Positions 1 to 8,112 of a DNA stretch of 21,834 nucleotides are shown here, piece after piece. Source of the DNA: Flavobacteriales bacterium (GTDB lineage: Bacteria; Bacteroidota; Bacteroidia; Flavobacteriales_D; Parvicellaceae); NCBI GenBank assembly GCA_026993705.1, contig JALWSJ010000117.1, positions 3,642 through 25,475 on the forward strand, read 5' to 3'. The stretch's first letter is position 1; each line of letters opens with the position of its first letter. The position numbers and the translations under genes were made by a program. Below the pieces are notes generated by a model that was not told the origin of the DNA, made no database searches, and worked only from the letters and a program-made list of their open reading frames with translations.

Positions 1-861
1 TTAATTTACAACATCAACGAACCTTTTTTTGTTTACTATTACGAAAATATCCATCCTAATTTTTTGTTTTATGATTTATTCTTTGTGTCTATTTTCATTG
101 CTGAATTTATCCTTCGATGGTGGTACGACAGCCATAAAAAACATTATATAGATTGGCACGCTTATCCTTTTTACCACTGGTACGACATCATAGGATGTAT
201 TCCTTTACAAGCCTTTCGATTTTTAAGACTTATTCGTATATTTTCGTTAATCATTCGCCTGCACAAAAAAGGGGTCATTGATATAAGAGAATGGTGGTCT
301 TACAAATTATCGATGAAATATTATTCAATTTTTATGGAAGAAGTATCCGACCGCGTTACCGTCAATATTATTTCTGGTGCTCAAGAAGAAATAAAGGAAG
401 GAGCTCCTATGATTAATAAAATAGTAACCGAAGTTATTCAACCTCAACAGAAAATCCTTTCTAAATGGGCGTCTGAACGAATAAAATATGCCTCTACCAA
501 AGTTTACAACGACAAAAGAGAAGACATAAGAAATTACGTAGCATTAGCAGTAAAAGAAGCCGTAGAACACAACAAAGAAATATCCGATTTAGAGAAAATA
601 CCTGTTATCGGTAAACAAATAGCTAAAACACTTGAAAGTTCTATTAGCGACATTACATATAACGTCATAGAAAAAACAATGATTGACTTAGCAACTGAAG
701 ACACTAGTGCTATAATCGAGGAAATTATTGAAGTAAGCTTAGAAACGATAACTCATCCATCAGATGCTGTAAAATTTGAAGAAGCAACGAAGGAAATGGC
801 TATAAAAACATTAGATATTGTAAAGGAACAGGTAAAAGTAAAGCGCTGGAAATCCAAATAA
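1..861 (+). CDS. Voltage-sensor-like membrane protein without pore domain, 5' end outside the window
   Basis: The frame is open from base 1 and no credible start is visible, so the gene begins before the window. Visible membrane segments resemble S2-S4 of a voltage-sensor domain. S2 (about 73-123) contains F-x2-E-x3-R, the usual charge-transfer-centre spacing. S3 (about 172-207) contains WYDII with an acidic residue. S4 (about 214-270) reads FRFLRLIRIFSLIIRLHK, with arginines mostly every third position. No pore helix or selectivity filter follows. The remaining roughly 190 residues are a charged, helix-rich cytoplasmic region ending in KVKRWKSK. The best label is an ion-transporter-like or voltage-sensor-only protein; the ligand or effector is unknown. 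A hairpin just after the stop probably ends transcription. The coding call is firm and the function is inferred from the S2-S4 pattern. Confidence 0.75.
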   Translation, partial: LIYNINEPFFVYYYENIHPNFLFYDLFFVSIFIAEFILRWWYDSHKKHYIDWHAYPFYHWYDIIGCIPLQAFRFLRLIRIFSLIIRLHKKGVIDIREWWSYKLSMKYYSIFMEEVSDRVTVNIISGAQEEIKEGAPMINKIVTEVIQPQQKILSKWASERIKYASTKVYNDKREDIRNYVALAVKEAVEHNKEISDLEKIPVIGKQIAKTLESSISDITYNVIEKTMIDLATEDTSAIIEEIIEVSLETITHPSDAVKFEEATKEMAIKTLDIVKEQVKVKRWKSK

Positions 862-869
862 TTTTTCAC

Positions 870-897
870 AATAAAAATGATGCTCGTCATTTTTATT
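870..897 (+). terminator. Hairpin terminator after the voltage-sensor-like gene
   Basis: A perfect 11 bp inverted repeat (AATAAAAATGA / TCATTTTTATT) surrounds a 6-base loop nine bases after the stop codon, with a T-rich 3' arm. The stem is AT-rich and therefore weak, but its position suits a terminator. Confidence 0.5.
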
Positions 898-956
898 GCG
901 AAAAAATTATAAAAATAAAAGTGATTTTTATATATTACAGGTCTAAACACACTACT

Positions 957-1484
957 ATGGCCTTTAATAAGAATAATCCGATTGATCCCATCGTTGTCCG
1001 TCCTCGCTTCAAGTTATACTCCGCATTGAGTGAACAAGAGGTCGTTGACCATATACTAAAAAAAATAGAAGAAGATCCAACAGTAGTAGGTCGAATACGA
1101 CACAACAAAATAGATATTTCCGCCCCTAAAAAAGAACTACACTACTGGTCACCCGAACTCCATATTCTGATTGAAAAAAGCGAATTTAAAGACGGCACTT
1201 GCCTAAACTGTATGTTAGGACCACAACATAATGTATGGGTAACCTTTGTCGCTATTTATACACTTATCGGACTCATTACTTTTTTCGGGGGAATGTTTGC
1301 TTTGGTAAAGCTACAACTCGGAACAGTGTCAAATTGGTTACTACTTTTTCCAATTGCTATATTGCTAGTCGGAGGAGTTTATTTAATTTCGTATTTTGGT
1401 AAGAAAAAAGGTCATCCGCAATCCATACATTTACTGAAGTTCTTGTATAAATCAATTGACGATGCCGAGATAATAAGAAGATAA
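957..1484 (+). CDS. Small two-helix membrane protein of unknown function
   Basis: 175 residues from the ATG at 957. The frame can be extended to a GTG at 921, but the added residues do not look like a natural N terminus, so the ATG is preferred. The N-terminal half (about 100 residues) is soluble and rich in K, E and H, with IEKSEFKDGTCLNCMLG containing a CxxC pair. Two hydrophobic segments follow: one from VWVTFVAIYTLIG to the next KL, and a second, WLLLFPIAILLVGGVYLISYF. A short basic tail follows each. I do not recognise the family. The stop is one base before the ATG of the downstream recombinase, so the two genes are probably co-transcribed and translationally coupled. That link need not be functional. 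Confidence 0.7.
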   Translation: MAFNKNNPIDPIVVRPRFKLYSALSEQEVVDHILKKIEEDPTVVGRIRHNKIDISAPKKELHYWSPELHILIEKSEFKDGTCLNCMLGPQHNVWVTFVAIYTLIGLITFFGGMFALVKLQLGTVSNWLLLFPIAILLVGGVYLISYFGKKKGHPQSIHLLKFLYKSIDDAEIIRR

Positions 1485-1485
1485 C

Positions 1486-2397
1486 ATGCTTTGGGAAAGT
1501 TACATTAAGGGCTATAAAACCTATTTAAAATTAGAAAAAAATCTTTCTCAAAATACCATAGAAAGCTATGGAAATGATATTGACAAACTCAAACAATATT
1601 TTACTTCTTTAGCAACAACGTTGAAATCTCCAGATCTCATTACATACGAAGATATACAAGAGTTTTTAGGCTGGATAAGTTCTATTGGACTAGGAGCTAG
1701 AACCCAAGCAAGGCTAATTTCAGGAATAAAATCTTTCTACCAATACCTAACGGAAGAAAATATCATTACTCAAAGCCCTGTTGCTCTTATAGAAACTCCC
1801 AAAATAGGCAGAAAACTCCCAGACACACTCTCGGTAGAAGAAATTGACACCATCATCAATAGTATAGACCGAAGTACACCAGAAGGAGAACGAAATGTTG
1901 CCATATTAGAAGTATTATACGGAAGTGGACTCCGCGTAAGTGAGCTCACAAACCTTAAACTTTCTGATATTTATTGGGAAGAAGAACTACTAAAAGTTAC
2001 AGGAAAAGGAAATAAACAACGATATACCCCAATCAGCCCAAAAGCTATTAAGCACCTAAACATCTATATCAACGAGATAAGAAACCATCAGAAAATACAA
2101 AAAGGGTTTGAGGACTTTACGTTTCTAAACCGCAGAGGAAAGTCACTTACACGTGTTATGATTTTTACCATCGTAAAACAACAAACCTTAAAAGCAGGAA
2201 TCAAAAAAAATGTTTCTCCCCACACCTTTAGACATTCTTTTGCTACCCACCTTGTCGAAAGAGGTGCCGATCTAAGAGCTGTACAAGATTTACTCGGACA
2301 CGAATCCATTACCACAACAGAAATTTATACCCACCTCGATCGCACTTACCTTAAACAAATACTGACGGATTATCACCCTTGGGCAAACAAATTATAG
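1486..2397 (+). CDS. xerD: Tyrosine recombinase, XerC/XerD type
   Basis: 303 residues, the normal Xer length. The N-terminal SAM-like core-binding domain (about 1-90) starts with the typical 'Y...YL..EKNLSQNTIESY' pattern. The catalytic domain carries the full set of active-site residues: R150 (GSGLRVSEL), K174 (TGKGNKQR), H246 and R249 (HTFRHSFATH), H272 (LLGHESI) and nucleophile Y281 (EIYTHL). Xer recombinases resolve chromosome dimers at dif during division. The C terminus (LTDYHPWANKL) resembles the XerC/XerD tail rather than a phage integrase tail. XerC and XerD cannot be told apart with certainty here; xerD is the more usual name for the flavobacterial form. The gene directly follows a small membrane protein gene and precedes ssrA. 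Confidence 0.9.
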   Translation: MLWESYIKGYKTYLKLEKNLSQNTIESYGNDIDKLKQYFTSLATTLKSPDLITYEDIQEFLGWISSIGLGARTQARLISGIKSFYQYLTEENIITQSPVALIETPKIGRKLPDTLSVEEIDTIINSIDRSTPEGERNVAILEVLYGSGLRVSELTNLKLSDIYWEEELLKVTGKGNKQRYTPISPKAIKHLNIYINEIRNHQKIQKGFEDFTFLNRRGKSLTRVMIFTIVKQQTLKAGIKKNVSPHTFRHSFATHLVERGADLRAVQDLLGHESITTTEIYTHLDRTYLKQILTDYHPWANKL

Positions 2398-2428
2398 AAA
2401 AAAGCAACATTTTGTCCACTTTTTTAAA

Positions 2429-2436
2429 TACCTTTG
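2429..2436 (+). promoter_or_regulatory. Candidate -7 box for ssrA
   Basis: TACCTTTG matches the Bacteroidota -7 consensus TAnnTTTG. A TTTG lies at 2411-2414, but the spacing of 14 bases is short, so the -33 element is uncertain. Transcription would start near 2443 and leave a leader of about 45 bases removed by 5' processing of the tmRNA. Confidence 0.45.
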
Positions 2437-2490
2437 CGTTTCGCACAATTTTTGCACTGCAATTCTATGCTAATGCAAAACAACAATAAT

Positions 2491-2885
2491 GGGGGCGATT
2501 TTGGCTTTGACAGCGAGAGTAACATTATTGTAAGCATGTGGAGTGTTGTGAACGTAACTCCTTAATCATTATTCACAATCTCTTAATTGGAGAAAACAAC
2601 TACGCGCTTGCTGCCTAATCACAGGATGTGATTCGGCTTAATCCCACACAAGGTGTTGGGACAAGCACCCTGAGTACAGCTACCCGTTCATCGGCTGTGC
2701 TTATATGGGTTCGTTGGTATGAACTAGCGTAAACAGTGCCTTTATGTTTACGTGAAGTTAATAAAGGATAAGCGTTAGACAGGTTGCTTTTTGCCGGTCT
2801 AACGTCGAAAAACAAGAAAAGGATAAACATGTAGAAAGCAATAATGCACCTTGTTTGGACGAGGGTTCGACTCCCTCCGCCTCCA
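2491..2885 (+). ncRNA. ssrA: Transfer-messenger RNA (tmRNA)
   Basis: The 5' end GGGGGCG pairs with CGCCTCC at 2878-2884 to form the acceptor stem, with one G-U pair and discriminator A2885. The T arm is GGGTTCGACTCCC just before it. The tag reading frame runs 2589-2618 and encodes GENNYALAA followed by TAA, a Bacteroidota-type proteolysis tag. The resume codon is GGA. tmRNA with SmpB rescues stalled ribosomes and tags unfinished proteins for degradation. The genomic sequence after the discriminator is CAA, so the CCA tail is not encoded and must be added after transcription. No terminator stands directly after the gene; the first strong hairpin is inside repeat A1 about 80 bases downstream. 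Confidence 0.97.
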
Positions 2886-2963
2886 CAAACAGTTTTCAGT
2901 ATAAGAGCATGGAATAGGCACTTAAAAATTTAGAAAGTATCGAATATATGCGGTATTTTTTTA

Positions 2964-3101
2964 GGGCGTTCCCCCAAAACACAAAAAGCACGTATCCCGA
3001 TAGGGTATGTGCTTTTTGTATTTTGGGGTCGGGCTATCCGCTATATCTTTTACCCTCCAAAAGGAGGGAGGGCAAAAGGATGCCACTCCTATCCCTAACG
3101 C
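2964..3101 (+). repeat. Dispersed double-hairpin repeat, copy A1
   Basis: Starts GGGCGTTCCCCC and ends CTATCCCTAACGC. Hairpin 1 has arms of about 26 bases (2972-2998 against 3003-3028) with a GATA loop. The linker TCGGGCTATCCGCTATATC follows. Hairpin 2 is CTTTTACCCTCC, loop AAAA, then GGAGGG through to CAAAAG, followed by GATGCC. The linkers match copies A2 and A4 closely and A3 less closely, while the stem sequences are unrelated. It lies downstream of ssrA and could end or protect that transcript. No open reading frame. Confidence 0.85.
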
Positions 3102-3203
3102 CAGACTGTCTAAAAACCTAATTTACAGTAAAATTTATATCTGATTATCAATGTGTTATAATTCTTATTTTCAAATTTCTTAGGGTTTTTAGACAGTCTG
3201 ACG
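3101..3203. mobile_element. MITE-like 100 bp insertion with perfect 17 bp terminal inverted repeats
   Basis: CAGACTGTCTAAAAACC (3102-3118) is repeated exactly in inverse orientation at 3184-3200. The AT-rich interior of about 65 bases has no coding capacity. ACG is present on both sides (3098-3100 and 3201-3203), consistent with a 3 bp target duplication. The element sits exactly where A3 and A4 have an uninterrupted junction between TAACGC and AAATGAGC. Termini like these are typical of insertion-sequence-derived mini-elements; the parent transposase is not in the window. Confidence 0.7.
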
Positions 3204-3275
3204 TGTGTGAAATGAGCGGTAAGAAAATGTGCTTTAGTTTCTTTAGACGATGAAAAAACGTCTTTGCATAACCCC
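3204..3275 (+). repeat. AAATGAGC module, copy B1
   Basis: AAATGAGCGGTAAGAAA at 3210-3226, then TTTAGTTTCTTTAGACGATGAAAA and TTTGCATA. This lines up with the minus-strand sequence at 14924-14967 and, more weakly, with 14763-14803. A small hairpin AAGAAA / TTTCTT is kept in all three. The copy lacks the closing inverted arm found at 14826-14987, so it looks like a half element. Confidence 0.6.
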
Positions 3276-3349
3276 GCTTTATAGCACTCGTTTTAGAGAC
3301 ACAACCAATTGGATGTGATACAATCGTTCTGTATTAAAGAAAAACAAAA

Positions 3350-3377
3350 AAAGGGAAAGTCATCAAGCTTTCCCTTT
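3350..3377 (-). terminator. Intrinsic terminator of pnp
   Basis: AAAGGGAAAG / CTTTCCCTTT forms a 10 bp stem with an 8-base loop. On the minus strand it is followed by a T-rich run (complement of AAAAACAAAAA). It lies 30 bases after the pnp stop. Confidence 0.85.
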
Positions 3378-3406
3378 ACTAGTATTTATTTCAAAACAAA
3401 AACTAA

Positions 3407-5554
3407 TTAAGCGTTCGTTTTCTCTTTTCTTTCCGGTTTGGGAAGAAGAGCTTTTCTCGAAATTTTCAGCTTACCATTTCTTGGATCTTTACCAATAACT
3501 TTAACATCGATAACTTCTCCTGTTTTAAGATAATCTTCCACCTTTTCAACTCTCTCCCAAGCGATTTCACTCACATGTAATAAAGCATCAATTCCCGGTA
3601 AAATTTCAACAAAAGCACCAAAAGCCACAATATTTTTAACCTTACCCGAATACGTTTCTCCTATTTCTGCAACAGGAGGAAAAGCGATAGCTTTAATTCT
3701 AGCCATAGCCTCATCTAACCCTTCTTTATCATCAGAATAAACCTCAACAATAGCCATTTTATTATCATCAGGCTCTCCGATAGAAATAGACGTATTTGTT
3801 TCAGCTTGAATTGCTTGAATGGTCTCTCCACCTTTACCTATAATTCCACCTATTGATTCATCCGGAACTTCAATAGTTTCAATTCTAGGAACATGAGGTT
3901 TATAATCCTCTCTTGGTTCAGAAATAGTTTCTTTAATCTTATCTAATATATGTAATCTACCGGCTTTAGCTTGATTTAGAGCTTCTTCCAACATATTAAA
4001 ATCTAATCCCTCAATTTTAATATCCATCTGACAAGCAGTAATACCATCTGCAGTTCCAGTTACTTTAAAATCCATATCTCCTAAATGATCTTCATCACCT
4101 AAAATATCCGAAAGAACAACATAATTATCATTATCCGTTATCAATCCCATTGCTATTCCGGAAACCGGCTTTTTCATTTTAATTCCTCCATCCATCAAAG
4201 CAATCGTACCGGCACAGACCGTAGCCATAGATGAAGAACCATTAGATTCTAAAATCTCTGAAACTAAACGAATAGTATAAGGATTATCTTTTTTGGAAGG
4301 CAACATTGGTTTTAAAGCTCTCAATGCTAAATTACCATGCCCAATTTCTCTACGACTAACCCCTCTAATCGGACGAGCTTCTCCCGTTGAAAATGGAGGG
4401 AAATTATAATGTAAAATAAAATCTTCTTCTGTTTGAATCAAAGGACTGTCTTTACGTTGTACATCAAGCTTACTCCCTAGTGTCAACGACATAAGAGCTT
4501 GTGTTTCTCCTCTTTGAAAAAGAGCAGAACCATGTGTACTCGGTAAATACCCCGCTTCAGACCATATATGACGAATTTCATCCATTTTACGACCATCCAA
4601 ACGAATTTTTTCATCCAACATACATCTTCTCACCGCTTCTTTTTGAGCTTTCTTAAAGTATTGATTGATTAAAAATTTATTTTCTTTCACAAAATCATCA
4701 TCAATAGTTTCTAATAACGCTTCTTTTACAGCTCCAAAAAGTTCACTTCTCTTATGTTTATCGTTAATCCCTTGTTTAGCAATATCATAACATTTTTGAT
4801 ATGAAAACTCAAAAATCTTTTTCTCTAACTCTTCATCTTTCTTCTCATGTTCATATTCTCTTTTAACTTCTTTACCTACTTTCTTTGTTAACTCATTCAA
4901 TGCTTTACATTGAATAACAATAGCTTTGTGAGCTTCTTTGATAGCTTCCAACATATCTTGCTCAGAAACTTCTGTCATTTCACCTTCTACCATTACAACA
5001 CTATCCAAAGTTCCTGCTACCATCAAGTCTATTTCTGAACCTTCTAATTCTGCAAAAGTTGGATTTATCAAATATTCACTATTTTTTCGTGCTACTCTAA
5101 CTTCCGAAACAGGACCATTAAAAGGAACATCAGATACAGCTAAAGCTGCAGCAGCGGCCAAACAATTATATTGATCCGGCATATTTTCTTTATCCGATGA
5201 CATCAACTGAATCATCACTTGTGTTTCTGCATGATAATCATCAGGAAACAATGGACGTAAAGCTCTATCTACTAAACGCATTGTTAATATTTCTTCATCA
5301 CTTGGACGTGCTTCTCTTTTCAAAAAACCACCTGGAAATCGTCCTGTTGACGCAAATTTCTCTCTATAATCTACTGTTAAAGGCAAGAAATCCATATCTT
5401 CTTTTGCCTCTTTATTCGATACTACAGTTGCAAGCAACATCGTATCCCCTACTCGTACTACTACAGCTCCGTCAGCTTGTTTAGCTAATTTCCCTGTCTC
5501 AATGGTAATCTCCTTTCCGTTACCTAAGTTAATTGTTTGGTTAACTACTTTCAT
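3407..5554 (-). CDS. pnp: Polyribonucleotide nucleotidyltransferase (PNPase)
   Basis: 715 residues, a full-length PNPase, which degrades RNA 3'-5' using phosphate. The first RNase PH-like domain (about 10-140) contains FASTGRFPGGFLKREARPSD. The helical linker domain spans about 235-310. The second RNase PH-like domain (about 315-545) contains GEARPIRGVSRREIGHG and the metal/catalytic segment DILGDEDHLGDMDFK (D487, D493). The KH domain (about 555-620) has the GKGG loop at 573-576. The S1 domain (about 630-702) has AFGAFVEILPGIDALLHVSE. A short basic tail follows. The gene lies downstream of rpsO, the classical rpsO-pnp order. An attenuating hairpin is in the 131-base gap and a strong terminator follows the stop. 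Confidence 0.97.
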   Translation of the reverse strand: MKVVNQTINLGNGKEITIETGKLAKQADGAVVVRVGDTMLLATVVSNKEAKEDMDFLPLTVDYREKFASTGRFPGGFLKREARPSDEEILTMRLVDRALRPLFPDDYHAETQVMIQLMSSDKENMPDQYNCLAAAAALAVSDVPFNGPVSEVRVARKNSEYLINPTFAELEGSEIDLMVAGTLDSVVMVEGEMTEVSEQDMLEAIKEAHKAIVIQCKALNELTKKVGKEVKREYEHEKKDEELEKKIFEFSYQKCYDIAKQGINDKHKRSELFGAVKEALLETIDDDFVKENKFLINQYFKKAQKEAVRRCMLDEKIRLDGRKMDEIRHIWSEAGYLPSTHGSALFQRGETQALMSLTLGSKLDVQRKDSPLIQTEEDFILHYNFPPFSTGEARPIRGVSRREIGHGNLALRALKPMLPSKKDNPYTIRLVSEILESNGSSSMATVCAGTIALMDGGIKMKKPVSGIAMGLITDNDNYVVLSDILGDEDHLGDMDFKVTGTADGITACQMDIKIEGLDFNMLEEALNQAKAGRLHILDKIKETISEPREDYKPHVPRIETIEVPDESIGGIIGKGGETIQAIQAETNTSISIGEPDDNKMAIVEVYSDDKEGLDEAMARIKAIAFPPVAEIGETYSGKVKNIVAFGAFVEILPGIDALLHVSEIAWERVEKVEDYLKTGEVIDVKVIGKDPRNGKLKISRKALLPKPERKEKTNA

Positions 5555-5611
5555 TTTATTTATTGTTTTATAAAAAGCCGAATTGCTTTTTATCTCTTTT
5601 TATATTTCAAC

Positions 5612-5650
5612 AAAAAGGGACTAGTGTACACCTGTACAAAAGCCCCTTTT
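5612..5650 (-). terminator. Hairpin between rpsO and pnp, likely terminator or attenuator
   Basis: On the plus strand AAAAGGG (5613-5619) pairs with CCCTTTT (5644-5650), and inside it GTACA-CC-TGTAC forms a second hairpin. Read on the minus strand the structure ends in CCCTTTTTG. It would stop or reduce read-through from rpsO into pnp, or serve as a processing site. Confidence 0.6.
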
Positions 5651-5685
5651 CCTAAATTTAATTTTTAACTCGCAATTGCATAGAA

Positions 5686-5955
5686 TTATCTACGTAAACC
5701 TAATTTTTTAACAATCGCTCTATAACGCTCAATATCTTTCTTTTTCAAATAATCTAAGTGATTTCTTCTCTTACCAACCAAGGCAATCAAAGATTTTTGA
5801 GTGTTAAAATCTTTTTTGTTATTCTTCAAGTGCTCAGTTAAATAAGCAATTCGGTAAGTAAATAAAGCTATTTGAGCTTCAGAACTTCCTGTGTTTTTTG
5901 CGTCTCCGCCAAACTCTTTAAAGAATTCAATCTTCTTTTCAGGTGTTAAATACAT
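5686..5955 (-). CDS. rpsO: 30S ribosomal protein S15
   Basis: 89 residues, the standard S15 length. The protein is all helical, with the conserved segments GSSEAQIALFTYRIAYLTEHLK and SLIALVGKRRNHLDYLKKKD, the latter being the rRNA-binding region. S15 binds 16S rRNA early in small-subunit assembly. The start is the ATG at 5955 (MYLTPEKK). A candidate promoter overlaps the end of accD upstream, leaving a leader of about 60 bases. S15 often controls its own translation through such a leader, but I do not recognise a specific regulatory fold here. Confidence 0.97.
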   Translation of the reverse strand: MYLTPEKKIEFFKEFGGDAKNTGSSEAQIALFTYRIAYLTEHLKNNKKDFNTQKSLIALVGKRRNHLDYLKKKDIERYRAIVKKLGLRR

Positions 5956-6018
5956 CTTGCAATACTTTTTTAGTTATTGTTATGCTTAATTATATACTCG
6001 TTATATAATTTCGAAGTG

Positions 6019-6044
6019 CAAAGATAAGTAAATTAATTTACCAA
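6019..6044 (-). promoter_or_regulatory. Candidate rpsO promoter
   Basis: On the minus strand TTG (6042-6044) and TATCTTTG (6019-6026, matching TAnnTTTG) are separated by 15 bases, a little shorter than usual. The promoter sits at the stop of accD, which would make rpsO-pnp its own unit. Confidence 0.55.
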
Positions 6045-6045
6045 C

Positions 6046-6888
6046 CTAATTTTTAAACAATTTAATCAGCAAAGTTAATTTATTTTTCAACTCTCTTCTA
6101 TCAATGATAAAATCTAAAAAACCATGCTCCAATAAAAACTCAGAAGTCTGAAATCCTTCCGGTAAATCTTTTCCAATTGTTTCTCGTACAACACGAGGAC
6201 CTGCAAAAGCAACTAAAGCTCCCGGCTCAGCCATATTAATATCCCCCAACATAGCAAAAGAAGCCGTTATACCTCCTGTTGTAGGATCGGTAACATAAGA
6301 AATATAAGGTAACTTTGCATCTGCCAATTTCGTTAATTTTGCAGAAGTCTTAGCCATTTGCATCAGAGAAAAACCAGCCTCCATCATTCTTGCTCCACCC
6401 GATTTTGAAATCATCAAAAAAGGAGTTTTTTCCGCTATCGCTTTATCAATAGCTCTTGCTATTTTCTCTCCCACAACCGACCCCATCGAACCGCCGATAA
6501 AAGAAAAGTCCATTGCAGCAACTACTATCGGCTCACCGTTAACTTTTCCAATTGCCGTTGTAACTGCATCTTTTAACTTCGTTTTCTTTTGTGCCGCTAC
6601 TACTCTATCTGTGTACTTTTTGGTGTCTTCAAAATTCAAAGGGTCACCGGACTCCAACTCTGCATCTAATTCCGTGAACTTATTGTCATCAAAAATAAGT
6701 TCGAAATACTCTTTTGAACCTATTCGTGTATGAAAATTCTCCTTAGGGGTTACATACGCATTTTCCCTAAGTTGTTTCGTTTCTATAATTTCACCTCCCG
6801 GCGTCTTATACCAATAGCCATCCGGAGCTTCTTTCTTTTCTTTCGTTGGAGTTACCACTCCTTTATTTTTTCTTTTAAACCACGCCAT
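6046..6888 (-). CDS. accD: Acetyl-CoA carboxylase carboxyltransferase subunit beta, without zinc ribbon cysteines
   Basis: 280 residues. The protein pairs with AccA to transfer the carboxyl group from biotin to acetyl-CoA, giving malonyl-CoA for fatty acid synthesis. The crotonase-like core is intact: GGSMGSVVGEK (132-142), SGGARMMEA (163-171) and TTGGITASFAMLGD (203-216). The N terminus keeps the outline of the zinc ribbon (GYWYKTPGGE and YVTPKENFHTRIGSKEYF), but the two expected CPxC pairs are TPGG (29-32) and TPKE (47-50). The protein has no cysteine at all. From memory this loss is shared by other Flavobacteriia, so it is probably lineage-wide rather than a defect. The gene follows fbaB on the same strand after 75 bases. 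Confidence 0.95.
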   Translation of the reverse strand: MAWFKRKNKGVVTPTKEKKEAPDGYWYKTPGGEIIETKQLRENAYVTPKENFHTRIGSKEYFELIFDDNKFTELDAELESGDPLNFEDTKKYTDRVVAAQKKTKLKDAVTTAIGKVNGEPIVVAAMDFSFIGGSMGSVVGEKIARAIDKAIAEKTPFLMISKSGGARMMEAGFSLMQMAKTSAKLTKLADAKLPYISYVTDPTTGGITASFAMLGDINMAEPGALVAFAGPRVVRETIGKDLPEGFQTSEFLLEHGFLDFIIDRRELKNKLTLLIKLFKN

Positions 6889-6963
6889 AATCTTACTGTA
6901 TTAACACTTATAGCATAAGGATTTTCTCCTAACAACTTTGTGTATTTTCAACTTAATCTAAAT

Positions 6964-8022
6964 TTAAGCTACTGTTATTCCCGAATCAAGATAAACATCT
7001 TGAATAGCATTTAACAAAGCTACCCCTTCTTGCATTGGTTTTTGAAAAGCTTTTCTTCCTGAAATCAAACCTTGCCCTCCTGCTCTTTTATTGACAACCG
7101 CAGTTGTAACAGCTTGTTTTAAATCTGAAGTTCCATCACCTGTTGAAGCACCGCCTGAATTTATCAACCCTTGTCTTCCCATGTAACAGTTCGCTACTTG
7201 ATAACGACACAAATCAATAGGGTGATCGGTTGTCAATTCACTATAAACTTTCGGATGCGTTTTCCCAAATCCTATTGCCGTATAACCTCCATTATTTTCC
7301 GGTAACTTTTGCTTGATAATATCCGCTTGCAAAGTTACTCCCAAATGATTCGCTTGAGCAGTAATATCAGTCGCAACGTGATAATCTACCCCATCTTTCT
7401 TAAAGTTAGGATTTCTTAAATAACACCATAAAATAGTAGCCATCCCTAATTCGTGTGCTCTTTCAAAAGCTTGAGCAACCTCTACAATTTGACGATTACT
7501 ATCCTCCGAGCCAAAATAAATTGTCGCTCCAACTGCTGCCGCACCTAAATTCCAAGCTTCATCAACACTCCCAAACATAATCTGACTGAAAGTTTCCGGA
7601 TAAGTCAATAGCTCATTATGATTTAATTTTACAATGAATGGAATTTTATGAGCGTATTTTCTACTAACTGAAGCTAATACACCAAATGTAGAAGCCACAG
7701 CATTACATCCACCCTCAATTGCTAACTTAACGATATTTTCCGAATCAAAATAAACAGGATTCGGAGCAAAAGAAGCACCCGCAGAGTGTTCTATTCCTTG
7801 ATCAACAGGAAGTATAGAAACATATCCTGTTCCGGCTAATCTACCATGATTATAAATCGCTTGTAAATTCCTTAACACTTGTGGATTTCTATTTGTTGGA
7901 ATAAAAATTCTATCGACAAAATCACTACCCGGAAGATGTAACATATCTTTACTTATCGTCTTACATTCGTGATTTAATAAGTAATCCGCTTGCGTTCCTA
8001 AAATATCTATTGTTTTAGACAT
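6964..8022 (-). CDS. fbaB: Class I fructose-bisphosphate aldolase, DhnA/FbaB type
   Basis: 352 residues from the ATG at 8022 (MSKTIDILGTQ). An in-frame extension to 8115 adds 31 residues (MSDKKKLF...) that overlap the likely promoter and is rejected. The enzyme cleaves fructose 1,6-bisphosphate through a Schiff base. The motif LQADIIKQKLP places the likely Schiff-base lysine at K237, and the conserved VDQGIEHSAG (73-82) and IPFIVKLNHNE (127-137) are present. The length and K237 position fit the E. coli FbaB type rather than zinc-dependent class II enzymes. It is upstream of accD in the same orientation. Role: glycolysis or gluconeogenesis. Confidence 0.93.
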   Translation of the reverse strand: MSKTIDILGTQADYLLNHECKTISKDMLHLPGSDFVDRIFIPTNRNPQVLRNLQAIYNHGRLAGTGYVSILPVDQGIEHSAGASFAPNPVYFDSENIVKLAIEGGCNAVASTFGVLASVSRKYAHKIPFIVKLNHNELLTYPETFSQIMFGSVDEAWNLGAAAVGATIYFGSEDSNRQIVEVAQAFERAHELGMATILWCYLRNPNFKKDGVDYHVATDITAQANHLGVTLQADIIKQKLPENNGGYTAIGFGKTHPKVYSELTTDHPIDLCRYQVANCYMGRQGLINSGGASTGDGTSDLKQAVTTAVVNKRAGGQGLISGRKAFQKPMQEGVALLNAIQDVYLDSGITVA

Positions 8023-8112
8023 ATATTTATATTTAATAATATTGATTAAACGTACTGTACAAATAAAAGCATATTTTCTTTTACCCCTATTGAACAACTT
8101 CTTTTTATCGGA

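Larger units (their letters stand above)
2886..3406. other. Gene-free interval made of repeats
   Basis: This 521-base stretch between ssrA and the 3' end of pnp holds repeat A1 (2964-3101), a MITE-like insertion (3101-3203), an AAATGAGC module (3204-3275) and the pnp terminator (3350-3377). I see no credible coding sequence in it. 2886-2963 and 3276-3349 show no recognisable signal apart from weak short hairpins. Confidence 0.7.

Noticed and set aside
2615..2830. 71-codon minus-strand open frame
   Set aside because: It is antisense to the structured body of the tmRNA.
1486..2885. Genomic island with XerD as integrase and ssrA as attachment site
   Set aside because: The recombinase has housekeeping Xer features, the flanking genes are not island-like, and no second copy of the ssrA 3' end occurs in the window.
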